DNA of 64,000 nt from JBCBSK01 sp965250105 (GCA_965250105.1 OZ252290.1:3658001-3722000), one strand, 5' to 3'; counted from the first letter of the stretch, positions 1 to 8,694 are shown. The notes: generated by a model not told the origin, from the letters alone. Translations and numbers: made by a program.

Positions 1-25
1 AGACGGTTCGATCGATGGCGGCACC

Positions 26-712
26 GTGCGGGGAGAAGGCGACAGCCTCCTGACACGCCGCACCGTGGAGGCGATCCTGTTCGCCGCGCCCGAGCCGTTG
101 ACCGAAATGCAACTCGCGGCCCGTCTGCCGGAAGGCGCCGATGTCGCCGCCGCCCTGGCCGGCCTCGCCGACGACTATGCCGGGCGTGGCATCGAACTCG
201 TGCGCGTCGGCGAGGGCTGGCGGTTCCGCACCGCCGGCGATCTCGCTTATGTCCTGAGCAGCCATGCGACCGAGGAGCGCAAGCTGTCGCGGGCCGCGCT
301 CGAAACGCTGGCCATCATCGCCTATCATCAGCCCGTGACGCGCGCCGAGATCGAGGACATTCGCGGCGTGTCGACCAGCAAGGGGATCATGGACACGCTG
401 CTCGAAACCGGGTTCATCCGGCTGCGCGGTCGCCGGCGCAGCCCCGGACGGCCGGTGACCTTCGGCACCACGCCCGGTTTTCTCGATCATTTCGCGTTGG
501 CCGACCTGACCGAACTGCCCGGTATCGCCGATCTGAAGAGCATCGGTCTCCTGGACCGCGCGGGCAGCGATCCCAATCCGTTCCGCAACGAGCCGGAAGA
601 CCCGCTCGACGCCGACGATAGGGGCGATGACGACGACCAGGATGGCGCGGCCGCCGCCGACGGTGCGGAGACGGCCGATGTCGTGACGATGCCGGAGGCG
701 ACGGAGCGGTGA
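26..712 (+). CDS. scpB: Segregation and condensation protein B
   Basis: ScpB is the winged-helix kleisin partner that, with ScpA, completes the SMC complex for chromosome condensation and segregation. The protein (228 aa) shows the family core TVEAILFAAPEPLT near the N-terminus and LETLAIIAYHQPVTRAEIE with the RGVST element around residues 95-120. The last ~45 residues are acidic and probably disordered. The GTG at 26 is the likely start, but the frame is open to the window edge, so an upstream start cannot be excluded. Another frame is open from position 3 to a stop at 51-53 and could be the tail of scpA. The stop overlaps the GTG of the next gene (GTGA). Confidence 0.93.
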   Translation: MRGEGDSLLTRRTVEAILFAAPEPLTEMQLAARLPEGADVAAALAGLADDYAGRGIELVRVGEGWRFRTAGDLAYVLSSHATEERKLSRAALETLAIIAYHQPVTRAEIEDIRGVSTSKGIMDTLLETGFIRLRGRRRSPGRPVTFGTTPGFLDHFALADLTELPGIADLKSIGLLDRAGSDPNPFRNEPEDPLDADDRGDDDDQDGAAAADGAETADVVTMPEATER

Positions 713-1890
713 CCCGGCGTGTCGATCCTGTCGAATTTCCGGTCGCCGCGACGCCCGATGATGTAGCCCCCGACCGAGAGGCCGGTCACGAGGCCGGCCA
801 TGGCATCCGCCATTGGGGCGAGCGTGGCACGGCGCGGGCGAGTTTCGCCTCCAATGTGACGCTCGATGCGGTCGGCCATGCCTATGGCGCGACGCCGTCG
901 CTACGCGATGTCAGTTTCGATATCGCGCCGGCGGAGACCGTGTGCCTGCTCGGGCAGTCGGGCTGCGGCAAGACGACCCTGTTGCGCATCATCGCCGGCA
1001 TCGAGGCGCCGGCGTCCGGCCGGGTTCTGTTCGACGGGCGCGAGGTGTCGAGCCCGCGCGAGGTCGAGCCGCCGGAACGGCGTGGCGTCGGCCTGATGTT
1101 TCAGGATTTCGCGCTGTTTCCCCATCTCACCATCCTCGACAATGTCACCTTCGGGCTGAAGGCGCTGCCGCGCGCTGAGGCTGAACGCGAGGCGCTGGCC
1201 GTGTTGCGGCGCGTCGGACTCGAGGACGCGGCGCGGTCCTATCCGCATGCGCTGTCGGGCGGCGAGCAGCAGCGCATCGCGCTGGCGCGCGCCATCGTGC
1301 CGCGTCCGGGCATCATTCTGATGGACGAACCGTTTTCCGGGCTCGATCCTGGCCTGCGCAATGATATCCGCGACGAGACGCTGGCCATCTTGCGCGAAAC
1401 CCGCTCGACGGCCGTCATCGTCACCCATGACCCCGAGGAGGCGATGCGGGTCGCCGACCGGATCATCCTGATGCGCCAGGGCGTCATCGTGCAGATGGGC
1501 ACCGCCGAGGATCTCTATCTGCGGCCCGCCGATCTCGACACGGCGCGCTTCTTCAGCGACGTCAACGAGTTTCCCGGCCGGGTGGAGCGCGGCTGGGTGT
1601 CGACCGCGATTGGCACCTTTCCGTGCGCCGGCCTCGGCGACGGCGCCCAGGTCGTGGCTTGCGTGCGCCCGCCCTCGGTCAGGCTGGTGCCGGCGGGCGA
1701 GGCGGCCGCCGGCCGGATCACCCGGCGGCGGTTCGTCGGCGAGGTCGATCTGGTCGAGGTGGCGGTGGAAGGGCTCAGGCGGCCGGTTTTCGCCCGCGAC
1801 CGGGCGCGCCGCTTCGATGCCGGCCAGGATGTCGGGGTCTGCGTGGATCCGCAGGACGTCATGGTGTTTCCCGACAAGGCCACGGCCTGA
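709..1890 (+). CDS. ABC transporter ATP-binding protein, FbpC/PotA-like with TOBE domain
   Basis: This is the ATPase subunit of an importer, 393 aa. Walker A (GQSGCGKT) lies at residues 82-89, followed by a Q-loop (FQDFALF), the signature LSGGEQQRIALARA, Walker B ILMDEPFSGLD and the switch His in VIVTHDPEEAM. A C-terminal ~100-aa region fits a TOBE substrate-sensing domain. The layout matches ferric iron, polyamine or sulfate ATPases; the substrate cannot be told. The first ~45 residues precede the ABC fold, so a later start is possible, but the GTG at 709 overlaps the scpB stop. No permease or binding protein gene is adjacent, so it probably works with subunits encoded elsewhere. Confidence 0.85.
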   Translation: MTRRVDPVEFPVAATPDDVAPDREAGHEAGHGIRHWGERGTARASFASNVTLDAVGHAYGATPSLRDVSFDIAPAETVCLLGQSGCGKTTLLRIIAGIEAPASGRVLFDGREVSSPREVEPPERRGVGLMFQDFALFPHLTILDNVTFGLKALPRAEAEREALAVLRRVGLEDAARSYPHALSGGEQQRIALARAIVPRPGIILMDEPFSGLDPGLRNDIRDETLAILRETRSTAVIVTHDPEEAMRVADRIILMRQGVIVQMGTAEDLYLRPADLDTARFFSDVNEFPGRVERGWVSTAIGTFPCAGLGDGAQVVACVRPPSVRLVPAGEAAAGRITRRRFVGEVDLVEVAVEGLRRPVFARDRARRFDAGQDVGVCVDPQDVMVFPDKATA

Positions 1891-1943
1891 TTGACGTCCG
1901 CGCCGTTGACGGCGCGAACCGCAACCGCCATGTCAAGTCTGTA

Positions 1944-1970
1944 TTGTCGTCGACACGCCGCCCATATAAG
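1944..1970 (+). promoter_or_regulatory. Candidate sigma-70 promoter for tatA
   Basis: A TATAAG -10 hexamer (1965-1970) lies 35 bp before the tatA ATG. TTGTCG at 1944-1949 is a -35 candidate with a short 15-bp spacer; a weaker TATTGT at 1942 would give 17 bp. It sits in the gap after the ABC gene, so tatABC can probably be transcribed apart from scpB. Confidence 0.45.
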
Positions 1971-2004
1971 GTCCGGCAAACGACTGGATGAATGAGGATC
2001 GATC

Positions 2005-2235
2005 ATGGCCCCAAGTTGGCTGCAGATTTTGATTGTCGTGATGTTGCTCGTGCTGTTGTTCGGGCGCGGCAAGATTTCCGAACTGATGGGTGACGTCGCG
2101 AAGGGCATCAAGAGCTTCAAGCGCGGCATGGCCGAGGAAGACCAGACGGCCAAGGCCGACGACAAGACCATCGAGCACCAGCCCGCCGAGATGGCCTCGA
2201 CCGACGAAGCCGCCTCGAAGAACAAGGCCGGCTGA
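2005..2235 (+). CDS. tatA: Sec-independent protein translocase subunit TatA
   Basis: TatA oligomers form the transient pathway for folded twin-arginine proteins across the inner membrane. The 76-aa protein has the classic layout: one short N-terminal membrane helix (WLQILIVVMLLVLLF), the FGRGKI hinge, an amphipathic helix (ELMGDVAKGIKSFKRGM), then a charged soluble tail. The ATG at 2005 has a GAGG-type ribosome binding site 10 bases upstream. It is the first gene of tatABC; tatB follows after 201 bp. Confidence 0.96.
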   Translation: MAPSWLQILIVVMLLVLLFGRGKISELMGDVAKGIKSFKRGMAEEDQTAKADDKTIEHQPAEMASTDEAASKNKAG

Positions 2236-2436
2236 CAGTTGCCTGCGCGCGGCGGCGGGTCCGGCCAGGTGCCGGCCGGCCGTTCCCGGCGCGCGGGGAT
2301 GATCGACGCGCGGGAAGGGCGGAGCATGCCCTCGCGGTGCCGATGCCGGCGCCCGATTCCGCGCTATCGCAATGTTCGCGACGGATGATCCCGGCCTCGT
2401 GCCGACGGTGTCGCGACGGAGTTTTGGTGCTGCCTC

Positions 2437-3363
2437 GTGCTTGATCTCGGCTGGACGGAGCTGTTCGTCATCGCGGTCGTCGCCATCCTGGTGATCGGCC
2501 CGCGCGACCTGCCCAAGACATTGCGGTCCGTCGGGCAGTTCACCAATCAGCTGCGGCGCATGGCCGGCGAGTTCCGCAAGCAGTTCGACGACGCGGTCCG
2601 CGAGGCCGATCTCGACGAGGTGCGCAAGACGATCGACGGCGTGCGGTCGGCCGATCCGCGCAATCAGGTCAAGAAGGCGGTGTCGGAGTTCACCTCCGTC
2701 GGCAAGGATTTGAAGGACGCGGTCGAGAAGCCGCTGTCTGCGGACAAGACGGCGAGCACCGCGACCGGCACTCAAGCCGAGGCGCCCGCCGCCAAAACCG
2801 CCGCGACGGCGACAGCCGCGGCCACGCCCAACACGGCCAAGGCCGGTAAGGCGGCGACAACGCCCGATGCGGCGGACAAGCCGGCGCCGAAACCGCGTGC
2901 CGCGCGCACCACGAAAACGGCCGCAACGACGAAAACGGCCGCAACGACGAAGACGGCCGCGACAAAGACCACGTCGCCCAAGGCCGCAACGCCCAAGGCG
3001 GCGACCGCCAAGACCACGACGGCCAAGAGTGCCGCCGCGAAATCCGCCGCGACGAAGACAGCCGGCACCAAGACGCCATCGGGCGCGGCCAAAACGGCGG
3101 GCACGACATCGCGAAAGCCGGCGACACGCGCCGCCGCCGTGGCGGCGAAAGCCAATGGCGCGGCTGGCGCGGTCACCGCCAAGACCGACGCGGCGGCCAA
3201 GGCGGCGAAACCCGCCACGGCCGCAAAAGCCCGCAAGCCGGCTTCGTCGTCGGGGGCGGGAAAGGCGACATCCGCGTCGAAGCCGGTCGCCGCGCCGAAA
3301 ACGGCGACGCGCAAGGCGCCTGCCAGGGCCAGCAAGGCGCAGGACAGCGAAACGACATCATGA
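2437..3363 (+). CDS. tatB: Sec-independent translocase subunit TatB with long Lys/Ala/Thr-rich tail
   Basis: TatB forms the twin-arginine signal receptor together with TatC. Residues 1-100 are a normal TatB: LGWTELFVIAVVAILVIGP membrane helix, DLPKTLR hinge, and the long amphipathic helix QLRRMAGEFRKQFDDAVREA. The start is a GTG. From about residue 105 to 308 the protein is almost only Ala, Lys, Thr, Pro and Ser, resembling histone H1 or AlgP tails. It includes a 6-aa tandem repeat (TKTAAT, three copies) encoded by an 18-bp DNA repeat around 2910-2965. TatB proteins are usually about 120-200 aa, so 308 aa is long. The tail may be disordered linker or bind nucleic acid; its function is unknown. 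Confidence 0.93.
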   Translation: MLDLGWTELFVIAVVAILVIGPRDLPKTLRSVGQFTNQLRRMAGEFRKQFDDAVREADLDEVRKTIDGVRSADPRNQVKKAVSEFTSVGKDLKDAVEKPLSADKTASTATGTQAEAPAAKTAATATAAATPNTAKAGKAATTPDAADKPAPKPRAARTTKTAATTKTAATTKTAATKTTSPKAATPKAATAKTTTAKSAAAKSAATKTAGTKTPSGAAKTAGTTSRKPATRAAAVAAKANGAAGAVTAKTDAAAKAAKPATAAKARKPASSSGAGKATSASKPVAAPKTATRKAPARASKAQDSETTS

Positions 3364-3430
3364 CGCGGCCCGCGGCTGACGGGGCGTTGCGTGCCCGGGC
3401 TGCATGGTCTGCGATAGCGGAGAATTCCAG

Positions 3431-4234
3431 GTGAGGACGGCGGAAGAAGAAGCGGATATCGAGGCCTCCAAGGCGCCGCTCATCGAACATCTCATCGAAT
3501 TGCGCAAACGGCTGTTGTGGTCGCTGGTCGGTCTCGGCGTGGCGACGCTGTGCTGCATCGTCGTGGCGCGGCCGATCTACAACATCCTGCTCTGGCCCTA
3601 TGCCCAGGCCGCCGGCGGCTACGACGAGATCTCGATGATCTATACCGCGCCGCAGGAGTTCTTCCTCACCCAGCTCAAGCTGGCCTTTTTCGGCGGGCTG
3701 TTCATCTCGTTCCCGATCATCGCCTCGCAGATCTATATGTTCGTCGCGCCCGGCCTCTACCGCAACGAGCGGCGGGCCTTTTTGCCCTATCTCATCGCGA
3801 CGCCCATCCTGTTCCTGATCGGCGCCTCGGTCGTCTATTTTATCGTCATGCCGCTGGCCATGACCTTCTTCCTCGGCATGGAACAGACCGGCGAGGGGCA
3901 GGCCGAGATCGAGCTTCTGGCGCAGGTCAGCCGCTATCTCAACCTGATCATGACGCTGATCTTCGCCTTCGGCATCTGCTTCCAGATGCCCGTCGTGCTC
4001 ACCTTGCTGGCGCGCGCCGGCATGATCACCTCCGACGACCTGAAGAAGAAGCGCAAATATGCCGTCGTTGGCGTCTTTCTGATGGCGGCCTTTCTGACCC
4101 CGCCCGATCCGTTCAGCCAGATCGGCCTCGCCGTGCCGACGCTTCTGCTTTATGAAGCGTCCATCTTTTCGGTGAAATGGGTTGAACGAAAGCGCCGGCA
4201 GGCCGAAGCTGCAGCGGAAGCCGCCAGCGCGTGA
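3431..4234 (+). CDS. tatC: Sec-independent protein translocase subunit TatC
   Basis: TatC is the six-helix membrane core that recognises twin-arginine signal peptides. The N-terminal EASKAPLIEHLIELRKRLL, the TAPQEFFLTQLKLAFFGGLF segment, FVAPGLYRNERRAF, and the late AAFLTPPDPFSQ motif are family hallmarks. I prefer the GTG at 3431, preceded by CGGAGA at a good distance, over the ATG at 3404; this gives 267 aa. The C-terminus is Ala/Glu-rich and charged. It follows tatB by 67 bp and runs into serS, with 34 bp between them. Confidence 0.95.
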   Translation: MRTAEEEADIEASKAPLIEHLIELRKRLLWSLVGLGVATLCCIVVARPIYNILLWPYAQAAGGYDEISMIYTAPQEFFLTQLKLAFFGGLFISFPIIASQIYMFVAPGLYRNERRAFLPYLIATPILFLIGASVVYFIVMPLAMTFFLGMEQTGEGQAEIELLAQVSRYLNLIMTLIFAFGICFQMPVVLTLLARAGMITSDDLKKKRKYAVVGVFLMAAFLTPPDPFSQIGLAVPTLLLYEASIFSVKWVERKRRQAEAAAEAASA

Positions 4235-4268
4235 GTCGCGCCCTGAACGCCGCTTTCAGGCGAAGAAC

Positions 4269-5552
4269 ATGCTCGATATCAAGTTTATACGCGAAAACCC
4301 TGAGAAATTGGATCAGGCGCTGGCGAGCCGTGGCGCCGAACCCGCGAGCGCCCGGCTGATCGAGATCGACGATCGCCGGCGCGGTCATCTCTCCGCCCTG
4401 CAGGAGATGCAGGCGCGGCGCAACGCGGCGTCCAAGGATATCGGCCAGGCCAAGGCACAGGGCGATGACGTCCGCGCGCAAGGTCTGATCGACGAGATCG
4501 CGACGCTGAAGACAAGGCTCCAGGAGGGCGAGGAGGTCGCCCGTGCGATCGAGGCTGAACTCGATGCGATGCTGGCCGCGATCCCCAACATGCCGCTGCC
4601 GGACGTGCCGGTCGGCCCCGACGAAGACGCCAATGTCGAACACCACCGGTTCGGCGCGCCGGCGGAATACGGCTTTCCGCCGCGTCAGCATTTCGAGATC
4701 GGCGAAGCCCTCGGGCTGATGGATTTCGAGACGGCCGCGAAGTTGTCGGGCGCGCGCTTCGTGCTTCTGCGCGGCCCTTTGGCGCGGCTCGAACGGGCCA
4801 TTGCCCAGTTCATGCTCGATCTGCACACGATCGAACACGGCTATACCGAGATCAACCCGCCGCTTCTGGTGCGCGACGAGGTGATGTTCGGCACGGCCCA
4901 ACTGCCGAAATTCGCCGAGGACCAGTTCCGCACCGAGGACGGCCGCTGGCTCATCCCGACCGCCGAAGTGCCGCTGACCAATATCGCGCGCGAGGCCATT
5001 CTCGACGCGGACGACCTGCCGCTGCGGCTGACCGCCTGGACGCCCTGTTTCCGCGCCGAGGCCGGCGCGGCGGGCCGCGACACGCGCGGGATGATCCGCC
5101 AGCACCAGTTCGCCAAGGTCGAACTCGTCTCGGTGACCGAGCCGGACAAGTCCGATGACGAACATGAGCGCATGTTGTCCTGCGCCGAGGAGGTCCTCAA
5201 GCGGCTCGACCTGCCTTATCGCGTCATGGTGCTGTCGACCGGCGATATGGGCTTCGCCGCGCGCAAGACCTATGACATCGAGGTATGGCTGCCGGGGCAG
5301 GGCGCCTATCGCGAGATTTCGAGCTGTTCGACCTGTGGCGATTTCCAGGCGCGGCGCATGCAGGCACGCTACCGGCCCGACGCGGACGCCGCCCCGCGCT
5401 TCGTCCACACGCTGAACGGCTCGGGCGTTGCGGTCGGCCGCGCGCTCGTCGCCATTCTCGAAACCTATCAGCAGGCCGACGGCTCGGTCGCCATTCCCGA
5501 CGCGCTGGCGCCCTATATGGGCGGCGTGACCCGTCTCGAAGCGATCCGATAG
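4269..5552 (+). CDS. serS: Seryl-tRNA synthetase
   Basis: This cytoplasmic class II synthetase charges tRNA-Ser (and tRNA-Sec where present) with serine. The ATG at 4269 begins MLDIKFIRENPEKLD, the usual N-terminus, and gives 427 aa, the family length. Residues ~30-105 form the coiled-coil arm that contacts the long variable arm of tRNA-Ser. Motif 2 is FRAEAGAAGRDTRGMIRQHQF and motif 3 is LNGSGVAVGRALVAILETYQ. An in-frame ATG at 4182 lies inside tatC and is not used. surE follows after 34 bp, so serS-surE-pcm is probably one operon. Confidence 0.97.
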   Translation: MLDIKFIRENPEKLDQALASRGAEPASARLIEIDDRRRGHLSALQEMQARRNAASKDIGQAKAQGDDVRAQGLIDEIATLKTRLQEGEEVARAIEAELDAMLAAIPNMPLPDVPVGPDEDANVEHHRFGAPAEYGFPPRQHFEIGEALGLMDFETAAKLSGARFVLLRGPLARLERAIAQFMLDLHTIEHGYTEINPPLLVRDEVMFGTAQLPKFAEDQFRTEDGRWLIPTAEVPLTNIAREAILDADDLPLRLTAWTPCFRAEAGAAGRDTRGMIRQHQFAKVELVSVTEPDKSDDEHERMLSCAEEVLKRLDLPYRVMVLSTGDMGFAARKTYDIEVWLPGQGAYREISSCSTCGDFQARRMQARYRPDADAAPRFVHTLNGSGVAVGRALVAILETYQQADGSVAIPDALAPYMGGVTRLEAIR

Positions 5553-5586
5553 GCGTCCATCCGACAGCCCACAAGGGAGACCGCCG

Positions 5587-6366
5587 ATGCGCATTCTCGT
5601 CACCAATGACGACGGCATTCACGCGCCGGGGCTGAAGGTCCTCGAACGCATCGCCCGCACGCTGTCCGACGATGTCTGGATCGTCGCGCCGGAGACCGAC
5701 CAGAGCGGGGTGTCGCATTCGCTCAGCCTCAACGATCCCTTGCGGCTGCGCGAGATCAGCGAGCGCCATGTCGCGATCAAGGGCACGCCGACCGACTGCG
5801 TCATCATGGCGATGCGCCATATCCTCGACACGCCGCCCGATCTCGTCCTGTCAGGCGTCAATCGCGGCCAGAACATCGCCGAGGACGTGATCTATTCGGG
5901 CACGATCGCGGGCGCCTTCGAAGGCGCGATCCTCGGCGTGCGCTCGATCGCGCTGAGCCAGGCCTATACCTTCGGCGAGCACAAGCATGTGCGTTGGGAA
6001 ACCGCCGAAACGCATGGCCCCGATATCGTCCGGCGCGTGCTGGCGGCAGATCTGCCGGTCAATATCGTGGCCAATGTGAATTTTCCGGATGTGGCGCCCG
6101 ACGAGATCCAGGGCGTCGACATCACGCGCCAGGGCCGGCGCGACCAGTCGCTCCTGCATATCGATCCGCGCCATGACGGGCGCGGCAATCCCTATTACTG
6201 GGTCGCGTTCTCGCGCAAACGGTCGACGCCGAACCAGGGCACCGATATCTGGGCCGTGTATAATGGCCGGATTTCGGTGACGCCGCTGACGCTCGACTTC
6301 ACCGCCGACGGCCATGTCGGCGCCCTGTCGACCGCCCTCAAGGACGCGACCGACGCGGCCGAGTGA
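5587..6366 (+). CDS. surE: 5'/3'-nucleotidase SurE
   Basis: SurE is a metal-dependent phosphatase that removes phosphate from nucleoside monophosphates; it is linked to stationary-phase survival. The 259-aa protein starts MRILVTNDDGIHAPG; Asp8-Asp9 are metal ligands in this family. Asn and Ser positions appear in QSGVSHSLSL and SGVNRGQNIAEDVIYSGT. GGGAG at 5574-5578 serves as ribosome binding site. It is followed by pcm, the same surE-pcm pairing seen in many proteobacteria, a survival and protein-repair unit. Confidence 0.96.
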   Translation: MRILVTNDDGIHAPGLKVLERIARTLSDDVWIVAPETDQSGVSHSLSLNDPLRLREISERHVAIKGTPTDCVIMAMRHILDTPPDLVLSGVNRGQNIAEDVIYSGTIAGAFEGAILGVRSIALSQAYTFGEHKHVRWETAETHGPDIVRRVLAADLPVNIVANVNFPDVAPDEIQGVDITRQGRRDQSLLHIDPRHDGRGNPYYWVAFSRKRSTPNQGTDIWAVYNGRISVTPLTLDFTADGHVGALSTALKDATDAAE

Positions 6367-6444
6367 GGGCGGCGGGTGGCGCGCGGGCCGGCTGGCGCGC
6401 CGCATCGGAACGGTGAGCGTCGCGACCTGGCGTGGGATGCAAGT

Positions 6445-7125
6445 ATGACCGAGCAGCCTTCCGATCCTGTCTCGGGCGCCGCGCGCGCTGAAACCATCGC
6501 CGCCTTCCTGTTGGCGCTGCGCCGGCGCGGTATCCGGAGTAACGCGGTTCTCTCGGCACTTGAAAGCGTGCCGCGCGAGCGGTTCGTCGACGACGATCTG
6601 ACCGCGCTCGCCTATGGCGACCATGCGCTGCCGATCGCCTGCGGCCAGACCATCAGCCAGCCCTATATCGTCGCGCTGATGACCGAGGCGCTTGGCATCG
6701 ACACCGACGACAGCGTGCTCGAAATCGGCACGGGCTCGGGCTATCAGACCGCCGTGCTGGCGCGGCTGGCCAGGCGCGTCGTGTCGGTCGAGCGCTACGC
6801 CCATCTGGCGCGGCTGGCCCGTGGTCGCCTCGATGCGCTCGGCATCGACAATGTCGAGATCCATGTCGCCGACGGCTATCAGGGGTGGGCCGAGGCGGCC
6901 CCCTATTCGAGGATCCTGGTGACGGCGGTCGCGCCGGAGATCCCCGAAGCCTTGAAGACGCAGTTGGCGGATCCGGGCTGTCTCGTCGCGCCAATCGGGA
7001 CGACGGGCGGCGATCAACGGCTCGTGCGGCTGCGTCGCGCCGCCGGCACGGACGCGATCGACGACCTCGCGGCCGTGCGCTTCGTGCCCCTGACGGAGGG
7101 CATCTCGTTGAGCGAACAGGCCTGA
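6445..7125 (+). CDS. pcm: Protein-L-isoaspartate O-methyltransferase
   Basis: Pcm methylates isoaspartyl residues in aged proteins with S-adenosylmethionine so that they can revert to aspartate. The SAM-binding motif I is VLEIGTGSGYQTAVLA, preceded by the family segment GQTISQPYIVALMTE; post-motif ADGYQGW and LVTAVAPEIP follow. I place the start at the ATG at 6445 (226 aa), with GGGA 10 bases upstream, instead of the ATG at 6376, whose extra residues are Arg-rich and unlike the family. It lies 78 bp after surE. Confidence 0.93.
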   Translation: MTEQPSDPVSGAARAETIAAFLLALRRRGIRSNAVLSALESVPRERFVDDDLTALAYGDHALPIACGQTISQPYIVALMTEALGIDTDDSVLEIGTGSGYQTAVLARLARRVVSVERYAHLARLARGRLDALGIDNVEIHVADGYQGWAEAAPYSRILVTAVAPEIPEALKTQLADPGCLVAPIGTTGGDQRLVRLRRAAGTDAIDDLAAVRFVPLTEGISLSEQA

Positions 7126-7146
7126 TCGCGATGTGATCCTCGCGCC

Positions 7147-7162
7147 TTAAGCCGCTGTTTAC
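7147..7162 (+). promoter_or_regulatory. CtrA-like site upstream of the LysM/LytM lipoprotein gene
   Basis: TTAA, seven bases, then TTTAC, against the alphaproteobacterial CtrA consensus TTAA-N7-TTAAC: one mismatch. It lies 50 bp before the ATG of a cell-division-type LytM factor, a plausible member of a CtrA-controlled set. Short sites like this also occur by chance. Confidence 0.3.
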
Positions 7163-7211
7163 CGAAACGCGGTTTAGTAGGCGCGGGGTGTGGGTCGCGA
7201 GTATTTGGGCC

Positions 7212-8516
7212 ATGAGTAATCGAGTAGTGCGTATCATAGGACGGCGCCGCGGATCGGCTGCGTTCGCCTGTCTGATGGCGACGGTAGTCGCCGGCTGCAG
7301 CGCCGATTCCATGCGGCTGGACAGCCCTCTCTTCATGACGGATGGCAGCGACCAGACTGGATCGATCAATCCGGTGCCGCTGGCAAGCGTCGGCGCGTCG
7401 GGCGCGCCGTCCGGGCAGATCGCCTCGGCGCCGGTCGCGCCGGTGCAGCACGGCTCCTTCGTCGGCAACGGCGTGCAGCCGGCCTGGCAGGGCCAGCAGC
7501 AAACGGGGCAGCCTTATCAGCCGCCACGGATCGCCACGCCGCAGACCGGCACGATCGTCATCCAGCAGGGCGATACGCTTTATTCGGTCGCCCAGCGCGC
7601 CGGCACCACGGTGCCCGATCTGATGCATGCCAACGGGCTGAACGATCCGACGAATATCCGCGTCGGCCAGTCGCTGCGCCTGCCCGCCAGCAGTAGCGGC
7701 CAGGCCGCCGGTGGCCCGGTGCGGCTGGCATCCGCGCCCGCGGCGCCCATTGCCGCGCCGGCCGCCGTGCCGGCGCAGAACGCGACCCGGCCGATGGGCG
7801 GGTTCCACACCGTCGAGGCCGGCGAGACGGTCTATTCGATCGCGCGCCGCTATGGCGTGGCGCCGAACACCATCATCGCTGGCAATGAACTCGGCGCCAA
7901 TCCGCAATTGCGGATCGGCCAGCGCCTGGCGATCCCCGAGCCGGGGCAGGGCGCCGTGCCGTCCCAGACCGTCGCCACGACCCCGGTGCAGCCGGCGGTC
8001 CAGACCACGACGACGCAGCAGGTCACGACCGCGCCGGTGCCGGCGCCCGGCCAGGTCGAGACGTCGACGCCTTCGCCGCAGCCGCAGCAGGTGTCGCTCG
8101 GCCAGCAGACCGTGCCCGAACCCAAGGCGATGCAGAGCACGTCCTTCCGCTGGCCGGTGCGCGGGCGCATCATTTCCGGCTTCGGCGAACAGACCGATGC
8201 CGGCGTCAATGACGGCATCAAGATCGCGGTGCCCGCCGGGACCAGCATTCGCGCCGCCGAGAATGGCGTCGTGATCTATGCCGGCAACGAATTGCAGGGC
8301 TTCGGCAACCTGATCCTGGTGCGCCATGCGGAAGGCTGGGTCACGGCCTATGCGCATAACGAGGAGATGCTGGTGTCGCGCGGCGACGAGGTGCAGCGCG
8401 GCCAGATCATCTCGCGGGCCGGCAGCACCGGTGAGGTCTCGACGCCACAGCTTCACTTCGAGGTGCGCCGGGGCTCGCAGCCGGTCGATCCGCTGCAATA
8501 TCTGTCGGCGCTGTAA
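7212..8516 (+). CDS. nlpD: LysM and degenerate LytM (M23) lipoprotein, NlpD family
   Basis: This is probably an outer-membrane lipoprotein that activates peptidoglycan amidases at division. The start at 7212 (434 aa) leads into a lipoprotein signal with lipobox VAGC (Cys29). LysM domains lie at ~114-158 and ~198-242, joined by Pro/Gln/Thr-rich linkers, and an M23/LytM fold occupies the last ~110 residues. The catalytic M23 motifs are lost: the HxxxD motif reads NDGIK and the HxH motif reads QLH, as in E. coli NlpD and EnvC. It should therefore bind peptidoglycan and stimulate amidases rather than cut. The position after surE-pcm matches the classic surE-pcm-nlpD order. Confidence 0.88.
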   Translation: MSNRVVRIIGRRRGSAAFACLMATVVAGCSADSMRLDSPLFMTDGSDQTGSINPVPLASVGASGAPSGQIASAPVAPVQHGSFVGNGVQPAWQGQQQTGQPYQPPRIATPQTGTIVIQQGDTLYSVAQRAGTTVPDLMHANGLNDPTNIRVGQSLRLPASSSGQAAGGPVRLASAPAAPIAAPAAVPAQNATRPMGGFHTVEAGETVYSIARRYGVAPNTIIAGNELGANPQLRIGQRLAIPEPGQGAVPSQTVATTPVQPAVQTTTTQQVTTAPVPAPGQVETSTPSPQPQQVSLGQQTVPEPKAMQSTSFRWPVRGRIISGFGEQTDAGVNDGIKIAVPAGTSIRAAENGVVIYAGNELQGFGNLILVRHAEGWVTAYAHNEEMLVSRGDEVQRGQIISRAGSTGEVSTPQLHFEVRRGSQPVDPLQYLSAL

Positions 8517-8595
8517 GCTGTCGCCCGCGCCGATCGGCGCGGACAGCTATCCGGAAAGTGCGATCAGCGGTCCTCGACCTCCGGCTGATCTTGAG

Positions 8596-8642
8596 ACGGC
8601 CGCGTGATGCCTCCTAGTGATGGCGCCGCGCGGCCGTTTTTG
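8596..8642 (+). terminator. Rho-independent terminator after the nlpD-like gene
   Basis: A perfect 9-bp inverted repeat (8596-8604 with 8629-8637, ACGGCCGCG / CGCGGCCGT) is followed by a run of T. The 24-base loop is long. It lies between the convergent nlpD-like and DUF815 genes. Confidence 0.6.
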
Positions 8643-8694
8643 TTTCCCGATCAAGGCGGCGAACCATGCCGGCACGTCATGGTGGATGCCGGCG

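Noticed and set aside
2909..2965. Short tandem repeats that could suggest a CRISPR array
   Set aside because: The repeats are contiguous 18-bp units inside the tatB tail with no spacers.
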